From positions 620,001 through 684,000 of the forward strand of contig NZ_JAARML010000004.1 in assembly GCF_011759375.1 (NCBI RefSeq): DNA of 64,000 bases. The letters run 5' to 3'. Positions 1 through 7,575 of this stretch are shown in pieces. The stretch's first letter is position 1. Every line of letters starts with the position of its first letter. The notes beneath the pieces are model-generated. The model was not told the origin of the DNA. It worked only from the letters and a program-made list of their open reading frames with translations, and did no database searches. Position numbers and translations under genes: made by a program. This stretch comes from Paraflavitalea devenefica. GTDB lineage: Bacteria; Bacteroidota; Bacteroidia; Chitinophagales; Chitinophagaceae.

Positions 1-434
1 TTCCCTTTACCGACGAGGAGATCATGAAGGTTAGTGAAAGCGCTCATTTCACCGATGTGATTCACCAACTGCCCAAAGGATTGGAATCGGATATACGGGA
101 AAAAGGCGTAAACCTGTCTGGTGGTCAGAAACAACGGCTGGCGCTGGCCCGTGGTATCCTGGCGGCCAGTGAAAGCGAAGTCGTGTTGCTGGATGAACCC
201 ACCAGCAGTGTTGATCCTAAAACGGAAGCCATGATCTACCAGAAAATGTTTACTGCTTTCAAGAACAAGGCGCTCATTTCCTCCATGCATCGCCTGCACC
301 TGCTGTATCAGTTCGACTATATTTATGTGCTGAAGCAGGGAAGGATTGTAGCGGAAGGAACGTTTGACTACCTGCGCGAACACAACCCCCTCTTCCAGGA
401 ACTATGGAAACACCAGGAGGAAACTGCCAAATAA
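1..434 (+). CDS. ABC exporter, ATP-binding domain (5' end outside window)
   Basis: This is the C-terminal part of an ATP-binding cassette, probably the nucleotide-binding half of a multidrug/peptidase-type ABC exporter that hydrolyses ATP at the inner membrane. The frame is open from base 3, so the gene begins upstream and the Walker A motif is lost to the window edge. Visible are the ABC signature NLSGGQKQR, the Walker B VVLLDEPTSS with D-loop SSVD, and the H-loop in SSMHRLHLL. The residues after the H-loop (YVLKQGRIVAEG) are typical of exporters. It ends with TAA at 432-434. The substrate cannot be told from this fragment. Confidence 0.9.
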   Translation, partial: PFTDEEIMKVSESAHFTDVIHQLPKGLESDIREKGVNLSGGQKQRLALARGILAASESEVVLLDEPTSSVDPKTEAMIYQKMFTAFKNKALISSMHRLHLLYQFDYIYVLKQGRIVAEGTFDYLREHNPLFQELWKHQEETAK

Positions 435-481
435 CAGTAAGTCCGGGCAATACAACGGAGTCGCTTAAACAATAATTATCC

Positions 482-1282
482 TTACCGGAAACCCAATTGC
501 CTGAAGAAAGATTCTTTATAGTTTTTGCCGATAGCAATTTCGTATTGGGCAATACATACCTGTTCCTTATTGAAGGATTGAATAGCATCTACATTGACTA
601 CGGAGGAACGATTGATGCGTGCAAACCTGCTGTAATTGATCCGCCGCATTACCTGCATCAGGGATAGCCGGATAGTAAACTTCTTATCCTTAATAACAAT
701 ATGGACATAATTACCCTCTGCTTCCATGTATAGTATTTCACGGAGGTTTATTTTGACAAACTGGAAGTTGCGCTTCAGGAAAATATAATTCCCCTGCCGC
801 AGAATAATCTCATTGTCTGTAACATCCTGCCCGTTCCTTTTCACAGCAGCCGGCAGCAGGGAATGTTCTTCTGTCATAATATCCTGCTCTCCGCAGGTGA
901 TGAAATTATGGATGGCCATCTCGGTGGTAATACATACCTTACTACTATTATAGGGCTGCGTAAGAAAAGCTACCGGGTATGTCTGTTTAATTCTGCTGAT
1001 GGTGGCGTCGTCGGCAATCTCTATAAGATAAACAACCGGTACCCGCTTTATTTTCATTAATTCATGCACCGTATCAATACTGTCCCTATCACCCGGGATA
1101 TGGATATTTATTAAAATAATGTCCACGTCATTTTCCCGGAAAAGCCGGCTTGCTTCTTCCCCCTGCTCCGCAATACCAGCTATTACATATCCATGTTGCT
1201 CCAGGCTGACTGATATCCCCAGGGCCAGCATGGGATCGGCTTCTACTATCAGGACTTTTACCAGTTCGGGCTCAATTTTCAT
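482..1282 (-). CDS. LytTR-type response regulator with degenerate receiver
   Basis: A 266-residue transcription regulator with an N-terminal receiver fold (about 8-120) and a C-terminal LytTR DNA-binding domain (about 160-266, with MEAEGNYVHI and the FARINRSSVVN region). The receiver has lost its chemistry: the phosphoacceptor Asp is Asn59 (IILINIHIPG), the conserved Thr/Ser is Ile87 (VVYLIE) and the conserved Lys is Gln109 (FLTQPY). Acid-pocket residues Glu14 and Asp16 remain. It is therefore probably not regulated by phosphorylation. I chose ATG 1282 over the upstream in-frame GTG at 1303 because the receiver starts eight residues after it. No sensor kinase lies next to it in the same orientation. 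Confidence 0.88.
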   Translation of the reverse strand: MKIEPELVKVLIVEADPMLALGISVSLEQHGYVIAGIAEQGEEASRLFRENDVDIILINIHIPGDRDSIDTVHELMKIKRVPVVYLIEIADDATISRIKQTYPVAFLTQPYNSSKVCITTEMAIHNFITCGEQDIMTEEHSLLPAAVKRNGQDVTDNEIILRQGNYIFLKRNFQFVKINLREILYMEAEGNYVHIVIKDKKFTIRLSLMQVMRRINYSRFARINRSSVVNVDAIQSFNKEQVCIAQYEIAIGKNYKESFFRQLGFR

Positions 1283-1477
1283 AGAAACATCATTTCTGTG
1301 CACTGTAAAACATTAGCACATAAAACACTGCAGCAAAATTGAGCTATTAAATGCGGTAGTGTGGTAGTAATAGTTGGATTTTTGGCTGTACCAGTGGCCT
1401 CATAATATATTAAATTTTCACCATAGACCAAAGCTGTCTATTTGACAATTATCATCAATTGAAATATTAAATTATTA

Positions 1478-1485
1478 TTACTTTG
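1478..1485 (+). promoter_or_regulatory. Possible -7 promoter element for the 1517 kinase
   Basis: TTACTTTG matches the Bacteroidota -7 consensus TAnnTTTG at 7 of 8 positions and lies 31 bases before the TTG start. The nearest TTTG-like -33 candidate is poorly spaced, so this is a weak call. Confidence 0.25.
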
Positions 1486-1516
1486 CTCCAGATATAACCA
1501 ACTAAACACCTGCCTT

Positions 1517-4500
1517 TTGCGATCGATCCTACAATTCTTCGCTTGTCTATTACTGTTTCCGTCATCAAAAGGACAAACAGACCTTCGTGGATATAGCGTT
1601 ATCAATTATAATAGCGATAACGCCCTGCCCCAAAACAGTATCAATGACATGGCCTTCGACAGCAATGGCTTTCTGTGGCTGGCAACCGAAATGGGCATGG
1701 TTCGTTTCGACGGAAAGAATTTCCGGGAATACAATATGGCTAATTCACCTGCCTTATATACCAACAGGTGTTTCCTGGTCAATGAAGTGAAGGGAAAGAT
1801 AGTATTAGGACCTGGTTTTTCCGGCCACCGGATGCTAACAGTAACAGATGATTACCGTTTACAGGAAGACAGCCTTCTTTCTGCCAATCCTTATCAATGT
1901 AACCGGTGGAGCAATTGCCTGTTTTATTATGACCACATCTTTAAAAAATGGGGGCATGATTCTACCGCCTTCAAAGGACTGTTGCAAAGTCTGGACTTTA
2001 ATGGCGACCTGGTTACGGTAAATGAACGACAGGCTTATGTAAGAAAAGATTCGAGCTGTTATTACCTTAATGACCATATAGCCGGTGTTGATCTGCTGAC
2101 CGAAGTTGAGGGCCATGCACTAAAGATCCTGTTCATGGTAGGAGACATTTTCTTCTATGTTGACAGGCAGAATCGCATTTACGCTTATAAGGAGGGCCGC
2201 TGGCAAAAAAAAATCGGTTGCAGTGATAGGCTCAGGGAAATCTTCGGCCAGGCCGAATCAGGGGCGTACCCAAGTCAGTATACGGTAAATGCCATCAGGG
2301 ATAGCAGCCATACATTTCTTATTTATAAAGGAAATATCCTGCTACTGAATGTACGGAACGGAGTCCTGGACTTCGAAGTACTGGCCTCCAATACTTCCAT
2401 CAGAAATATCAACTGCCTGATATATGACGAGGTATACCGCACGCTATATATAGGCACGGCCACCAGCGGATTATATATTCTCAAAAAACACCAGTTCAGG
2501 CGGCTTTTTTTTACCAGCGATCACTATGCCGTCAATAGCTTGTATGCGCAGGTAGAAGTATCAGATGGCAGCATCCTCACTTCATCCGGCGTCCTGAACC
2601 GGAATAGTGAGATAAATGTCGCTACCCCGGGTTTGTACGACCGGCCCGCCCTGCTGCGATCGTCTGACGGTTATATCTGGTACTCTAACTATGACTCCTT
2701 TAAAAGGATTGACACCAGCCTGCACAATCCTGTTACCATTCAATACCTCGGGGGCTGGCTGATGGCGATCATCGAAGCCAGCAATAAAGACATCCTGTAC
2801 TGCACATTGCATAAGTTATTCCGCCGGAGGGGAAAGGAGGTCATCACTTTACTGGATACACCTGCATTGATGCAGGGCGCGGATATACAGGTGATCCGTG
2901 AAATGCACCCCAATGAATTATGGATCGGCACTTCATCGGGATTATTTTCATATGATCTCGTAAAGGGTACGCTTCGCCGTTTAGCATTACAGGATGCTTC
3001 TGTAAGGGCTATCTACAAAGCGAAGGATGGAAGCGTGTGGATCGGCACTTACGGGCAGGGTTTCTATAAGTATAACAGAGGACGTTACCTCAAAATGCCC
3101 ATAGATCCCAGGAACAACCTGGCCACCATTCATTGTTTCATGGAAGACAGACAGGGGAATTTCTGGCTGCCCACGAATAAAGGCCTGTACAGGGTGGCAA
3201 AAAAAGAACTGGATAGCTACGCAGCCGGCAATAATGAGAACGTCTTTTATTATTATTTCGACAAGTCATCCGGGTATACCACGAATGAATTCAATGGTGG
3301 CTGCACGCCCTGTGGTATTGTTATGCGCAATGGCCATTTTTCCCTTCCCTCCCTCGACGGGCTGATACAATTCAACCCCGACAGCATATCTATTGAGCCG
3401 CCTGACCATCCCATATTTATAGACCGGGTCATCACAGACGACAGGAAGGTTTCCTCCGGTGATCATTTTGAACAGCAGCAGGACTCCGGCCCATTGGTCT
3501 TTGCGATCGCCTCCCCTTATTTTGGCAATCCGGTCAACCTGCACCTGGAGTATTCTATACCGCAACTGGACAATAAATGGCGCCCAGTGAATGACGACGG
3601 GAAACTGGTGCTGACAGGTCTGGGTAAAGGCAATTATACGCTCATCATCCGGAAGCAGGAGTATTACGGGCGGTATAGCTATAAGACAACCGGGTGGACC
3701 ATACTCCCCTACTGGTATGAGACGATCTGGTTCCGGCTCCTTGTGGCACTGGCAGCTACTGGTATCCTTTCTTTTATTTTTTGGCTCCGTTACGCCCGCC
3801 AGGTAAAAAGGGCAGAGCTGCTCGAATACAAGGTAGCAGAAAGGACGCAGGCACTGTCTGCAACCAACCAGGTAAAAGAAAAGATGATTGCCGTTATCCT
3901 GCACGACCTGCGTTCACCACTTCGCTTCCTGAATATGCTGGCCGTTCATATTTATGATAATAATCAAAAGGCTTCCCGTCCGGAGTTGGCCGACATGCTG
4001 TTGAAGTTCCGGAATGCGACCAATGACCTGAATGAATTTACGCAGGATTTCATGACCTGGGCCAATGCACAGAAAGAGGGGTTTGTTATAAACCAGGAAA
4101 CTATCGTTCTTCGTGAGATCGCCGGCGGTATTGTTTCCTTGTATGAGCCGGGGGCTGATATGCGCAACAATACCATACTCAACCTGGTCCCTCCTGCTAT
4201 TACGCTGGTTTCAGATCCCAATATATTAAAGCTGATCATCCGCAACCTTACAGATAATGCCAACAAATACACCCTGAATGGGGAAATACGGATCGAAGCC
4301 ATGCAGGATGCTTCTGCCGTGCACATTATTATCACCGATACCGGCAAAAGCATGGAAAAGGAGTTGATAGCGGGACTCCTTAACAATACCTATCAGCCGG
4401 ATAATAACGATCATGGGTTTGGCTATAAGATCATACTGGAATTATTAGCCAAAATACAGGGGAAGCTGGCCATAGATGCCCGCGAAACAGGCAACAGGAT

Positions 4501-4525
4501 AACACTGACTTTCAGGACAGCTTAA
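1517..4525 (+). CDS. Sensor histidine kinase with beta-propeller (Reg_prop) and Y_Y_Y sensor
   Basis: A 1002-residue inner-membrane sensor kinase. After a signal peptide (ending near SSKG) come two-component-propeller repeats (motifs such as DSNGFLWLATEMGMVRFDG, DGSVWIGTYGQGFYKYN and DRQGNFWLPTNKGLYRV). A Y_Y_Y-type domain (about 640-730), one transmembrane helix (about 740-760, LLVALAATGILSFIFWL), a HisKA H-box (HDLRSPLRFL) and a HATPase domain (N-box IIRNLTDNANKYT) follow. There is no fused receiver or DNA-binding domain. The start is TTG: only this codon gives the signal peptide, and the next in-frame ATG is about 45 codons downstream. The likely partner is the convergent NarL-type regulator at 4526-5155. 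Confidence 0.92.
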   Translation: MRSILQFFACLLLFPSSKGQTDLRGYSVINYNSDNALPQNSINDMAFDSNGFLWLATEMGMVRFDGKNFREYNMANSPALYTNRCFLVNEVKGKIVLGPGFSGHRMLTVTDDYRLQEDSLLSANPYQCNRWSNCLFYYDHIFKKWGHDSTAFKGLLQSLDFNGDLVTVNERQAYVRKDSSCYYLNDHIAGVDLLTEVEGHALKILFMVGDIFFYVDRQNRIYAYKEGRWQKKIGCSDRLREIFGQAESGAYPSQYTVNAIRDSSHTFLIYKGNILLLNVRNGVLDFEVLASNTSIRNINCLIYDEVYRTLYIGTATSGLYILKKHQFRRLFFTSDHYAVNSLYAQVEVSDGSILTSSGVLNRNSEINVATPGLYDRPALLRSSDGYIWYSNYDSFKRIDTSLHNPVTIQYLGGWLMAIIEASNKDILYCTLHKLFRRRGKEVITLLDTPALMQGADIQVIREMHPNELWIGTSSGLFSYDLVKGTLRRLALQDASVRAIYKAKDGSVWIGTYGQGFYKYNRGRYLKMPIDPRNNLATIHCFMEDRQGNFWLPTNKGLYRVAKKELDSYAAGNNENVFYYYFDKSSGYTTNEFNGGCTPCGIVMRNGHFSLPSLDGLIQFNPDSISIEPPDHPIFIDRVITDDRKVSSGDHFEQQQDSGPLVFAIASPYFGNPVNLHLEYSIPQLDNKWRPVNDDGKLVLTGLGKGNYTLIIRKQEYYGRYSYKTTGWTILPYWYETIWFRLLVALAATGILSFIFWLRYARQVKRAELLEYKVAERTQALSATNQVKEKMIAVILHDLRSPLRFLNMLAVHIYDNNQKASRPELADMLLKFRNATNDLNEFTQDFMTWANAQKEGFVINQETIVLREIAGGIVSLYEPGADMRNNTILNLVPPAITLVSDPNILKLIIRNLTDNANKYTLNGEIRIEAMQDASAVHIIITDTGKSMEKELIAGLLNNTYQPDNNDHGFGYKIILELLAKIQGKLAIDARETGNRITLTFRTA

Positions 4526-5155
4526 TCAGGCTATATCAAACCGCTTTACCATCCTGGTCAGTTCTATTACATTGCTGACTTTCAACTTTTGCAGAATGTT
4601 GGCCTTGTGCGTACTAACGGTAGAGATATGGATGGATAATATATCGCCGATCTCCGACACATTTTTCCCCTCCACCAGGTGCGTCATGACTTCGAGTTCA
4701 CGGGCAGACAAGCTTTCAAACAAACTGCCGGCAGCCCCTTCCAGCGCATCACGGTTAATGATTTCCTGCAGTTTGGAACTCATGTATTTCCTGTTGTTCA
4801 TGACGCTGGCAATAGCCTTGCGGATCTCAGCATTATCAGCTTCTTTATTAAGGAATCCCATGGCCCCCAATTGCAGGTATTTTTTAGCATAGATCTCCTC
4901 GCTGCTCATGGTAAGGATCAACACTTTCAGTTTCGGCTGATGGGTGAATATGTTTTTCAACAAACTGACCGAGTCGGTACCAGGCATGTTAATGTCCATT
5001 ATAACGAGGTCGTATGGGGTAGATTGGATATGCTCCCAGGCGCTGTTGCCATCGTAGCACTCATCTATCTGTACATTTAAATATTCCGCTTTTATAAGAA
5101 CACTGACCCCTGTTCTTACGATCGTGTGATCATCGGCGATTAATATCCTTTTCAA
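4526..5155 (-). CDS. NarL/FixJ-family response regulator
   Basis: A 209-residue regulator with an intact receiver (acidic pair D8-D9, phosphoacceptor Asp54 in VIMDINMPG, Lys in GFLNKEA) and a C-terminal LuxR-type helix-turn-helix (LSARELEVMTHLVEGKNVSE onward). It should bind DNA when phosphorylated. I start it at TTG 5155, because LKRILIADDHT is the exact beginning of the receiver; the longer in-frame reading back to 5305 adds 50 residues unlike any receiver. Its stop codon directly abuts the stop codon of the convergent sensor kinase (4525/4526), which suggests the two form a pair. Confidence 0.9.
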   Translation of the reverse strand: MKRILIADDHTIVRTGVSVLIKAEYLNVQIDECYDGNSAWEHIQSTPYDLVIMDINMPGTDSVSLLKNIFTHQPKLKVLILTMSSEEIYAKKYLQLGAMGFLNKEADNAEIRKAIASVMNNRKYMSSKLQEIINRDALEGAAGSLFESLSARELEVMTHLVEGKNVSEIGDILSIHISTVSTHKANILQKLKVSNVIELTRMVKRFDIA

Positions 5156-5419
5156 TAAGTTAGGCTTTGGAGTTAGGAGAAAACGGTTGCTATCAATAGT
5201 AATATTACAATAATAGCAAATGTTTTTGAAGGAAAAGTACGAAACCGGTATCGTAATGAAGATATTCAACCGTTTAGCCGGTTTCACCGTTTTATTCCTA
5301 TTCATTTTTCCAATTAATTCTACCTCATTTCCGGCAACAAATCACATACTTGCGCACAGAACATGTAATTGCCCTATAATTATACTTATTTGCCAGTTAC
5401 ACTTTTACAAATAAGAATA

Positions 5420-5494
5420 ATGCATTACACCATCCCTAACCTTATGAACTTATTAATTACCCTGGTAAGCCTTATCCTGCATATGTCCGTTTAA
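5420..5494 (+). CDS. Possible 24-residue hydrophobic small ORF
   Basis: ATG at 5420 opens a 24-codon frame ending in TAA at 5492-5494. The peptide (MHYTIPNLMNLLITLVSLIL, then HMSV) is hydrophobic and could be a single membrane helix or a leader peptide. It is followed by two hairpins, 5500-5523 and 5531-5557. The second is terminator-like, so a short transcript could be made here. Nothing but ORF structure and these hairpins supports it; it could be chance. Confidence 0.25.
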   Translation: MHYTIPNLMNLLITLVSLILHMSV

Positions 5495-5499
5495 AATCC

Positions 5500-5563
5500 A
5501 ATATCACGCTCTGGTGTGATATTAAAAGTCCAAAGGCCCGTTGTATACGGGCCTTTGCTTTTA
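5500..5563 (+). terminator. Two consecutive hairpins, the second terminator-like
   Basis: AATATCAC/GTGATATT (5500-5507 with 5516-5523) is followed by a perfect 10-bp stem CAAAGGCCCG/CGGGCCTTTG (5531-5540 with 5548-5557) and CTTTTAT. It could end a plus-strand transcript from the 5311-5494 region. It could also act on the minus strand after the T9SS gene that ends at 5601. Together with the small ORF it accounts for most of the 445-base gap between 5156 and 5600. Confidence 0.6.
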
Positions 5564-5600
5564 TCTGGTCAGGATGGGTCAAGGCTTATTAGTCAGCCGC

Positions 5601-7424
5601 TTAGTGCCGGATGACCAACTTCGTACTTTCATAATTCGTTCCATCTCCCAGCTTCAACAGGTACATACCACCAGGTAATGCGTGCAAATCATGCAAATAA
5701 ATGGTGTTCTTACCCTTGCGCGCCTGGTACTGCATGGAGAAAACAGTATTTCCCTGCAAACTCACCAATTGGACAGTCAGCTTCGTAGGGTGCGCTGCCA
5801 AAAAGCGTATACTGGCATCGGTATCAATAGGATTAGGTGTTACCGTTATCCGTTTGTCGTTCGCCACAGCCGTCAAAGCCGGAACCGGTGAGGGTGTAGT
5901 GGCAAGTATCGTACAGGTGAGCGGAAATGCCGGCGTCGCGACAACCTGCAGAATGCCTGCATTACCGCCAGTGGCTCCAAACGTGGCAGGCGCAATACCC
6001 TGCGTAGTGCCGGCAGCGCCGCCCGTCACCGAACTGGAAGCGTTGAGGGAGGCAGTGCTGTAAATAACACCACCACTGCCACCACCGCCGGGGCCATGCG
6101 GAGAGCCTCCTCCTGTGTTACTGGCCCCATTGCTCCCATTGGCATTTACAGTAACACCGCCAAGGCCACTCCCTGCAACGATCAATACGCTGCCGCCGGC
6201 GCCTCCCCCACCTCCACCATCATTTAACAGGGTCGTGTTAGGGGCTGCCCCATTAGCCGTAATAGTACCGGTCCCGAATATACTGCCGGCCCGGACTATA
6301 ACGATTCCACCCCCGGGAGCGCCGCTGCTGGCCAAACCAAGGTTGGGGGTACCTGTACCACCATCGGTACTGCCTGCGCCACCACCGCCGCCCATCACCA
6401 GCCGTGTGGGACTTACCTCCGCAAATGCGGCGCCTCCCAGTCCGCCGGAAAAGAGTTGCGAAGACCAACTTCTGCCGCCTCCGCCCCCAATGCCGCCATT
6501 GCCACCACCACCGCCACCGGCATTATTGCTATTACTATTCGGATTGCCGTCGGTGGCTCCTCCTCCTGCATTACCCGGTGCGCCGCGTTGCCGGCAACCG
6601 TTCGGGTAACCTTCCAGTGCAGCCGTCAGATCTACCAGCGTGGTATTGCCGCTGGCGAAGAGATAACGGGGTGTTCCCGCGATCCCTTCTCCCTTGGTAG
6701 CGCAGGTATTCAAAGTGGAAGCCACCCTATAATCTGTAGCTGCGCCCCCGTTATTGGGATTACTATGTCTGAGTCCCCCTCCCCCACGAAATCCCCGGCC
6801 GGTAGCATTGATCAATTGCCCGTTCATATTAAGGACATTAACAGCGCACAGCAGTACAACGCCGCCCGTTGTTCCATTCCAGGCAGGAGCGGTTACAGTG
6901 CCTGTTAACGTAATATTATAATATACCGGCACGCGGATAACCTGGTAACGATATTGCCCATCGGCGCCATAATTCGAATTCTGGTAACTGTTTGTCAACC
7001 CCGATTGAAGGGTAAGCGTACCACCGCCTATACCAACAGCGTTGGTGGCCACTGCATATTCCATATTACCCGCCCTCAGCGATGCGTTGTTCCTATAGCC
7101 ACGCCCAACACCGGTGCCACTGCCATAGTTAGCATTGTTGTTGGTAAATATCTGCGCTCCCTGCATTTGTATAATTAATACAATATCCGATGCGCTGATG
7201 GGGACAGTGCCGTAGGTAGCCGCCCCCAGTGTAATGCTGGTGCTCCCCGCAGATGCCACTGCGGTTGTGCCAGGATAGTACGTATTGGGAAAGGAGCTGA
7301 TCGATGTAGCTACCGCAGGCGGGCAACTCTGTGCGCGTAAGATTTCACCAGGCAACAAGATAGCGGTTAGCAGCGCAGCAAATAAATAGATATTTGCATG
7401 CCCCGGGCGTACAAGTGGCTTCAT
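5601..7424 (-). CDS. Glycine-rich secreted protein with T9SS sorting domain
   Basis: A 607-residue exported protein of unknown function. A signal peptide (residues about 1-31, ending LRAQ) is followed by a beta-rich N-terminal half and then a long glycine-rich stretch (runs such as GGGGGGNGGIGGGGG). The C-terminal about 80 residues form a type A T9SS sorting domain (VTPNPIDTDASIRF through GGMYLLKLGDG to KLVIRH). It is probably moved across the outer membrane and attached to the surface or released. The glycine-rich region could form an extended or self-associating structure, which is inference. No catalytic motif was seen. It stands alone on the minus strand. Confidence 0.85.
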   Translation of the reverse strand: MKPLVRPGHANIYLFAALLTAILLPGEILRAQSCPPAVATSISSFPNTYYPGTTAVASAGSTSITLGAATYGTVPISASDIVLIIQMQGAQIFTNNNANYGSGTGVGRGYRNNASLRAGNMEYAVATNAVGIGGGTLTLQSGLTNSYQNSNYGADGQYRYQVIRVPVYYNITLTGTVTAPAWNGTTGGVVLLCAVNVLNMNGQLINATGRGFRGGGGLRHSNPNNGGAATDYRVASTLNTCATKGEGIAGTPRYLFASGNTTLVDLTAALEGYPNGCRQRGAPGNAGGGATDGNPNSNSNNAGGGGGGNGGIGGGGGRSWSSQLFSGGLGGAAFAEVSPTRLVMGGGGGAGSTDGGTGTPNLGLASSGAPGGGIVIVRAGSIFGTGTITANGAAPNTTLLNDGGGGGGAGGSVLIVAGSGLGGVTVNANGSNGASNTGGGSPHGPGGGGSGGVIYSTASLNASSSVTGGAAGTTQGIAPATFGATGGNAGILQVVATPAFPLTCTILATTPSPVPALTAVANDKRITVTPNPIDTDASIRFLAAHPTKLTVQLVSLQGNTVFSMQYQARKGKNTIYLHDLHALPGGMYLLKLGDGTNYESTKLVIRH

Positions 7425-7575
7425 AATATATTGGGATTTTCAATTATGAGCCAAAATAAATGATCTGCACTACCCTTTCGGGACATTGTATGTCAATGAT
7501 CCCTTTATTGTATCTGAAGAGGGAAAACTCAATGATAAAGGTCCAGCCTGAAGTGGAAGCAAAAACAGTAAATCC

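Noticed and set aside
863..1060. Plus-strand open frames inside the LytTR gene (863-1060, 1119-1316)
   Set aside because: They are shadows opposite the regulator's coding strand without any recognisable domain.
1442..1454. A 13-mer TTGACAATTATCA identical to 31238-31250, both upstream of genes
   Set aside because: It could be a shared promoter-like element, but AT-rich 13-mers recur by chance and the flanks differ; not enough to call a motif.
6115..6609. A 164-residue proline-rich open frame on the plus strand
   Set aside because: It is the antisense image of the glycine-rich segment of the T9SS protein; GGN codons read backward give Pro-rich frames.
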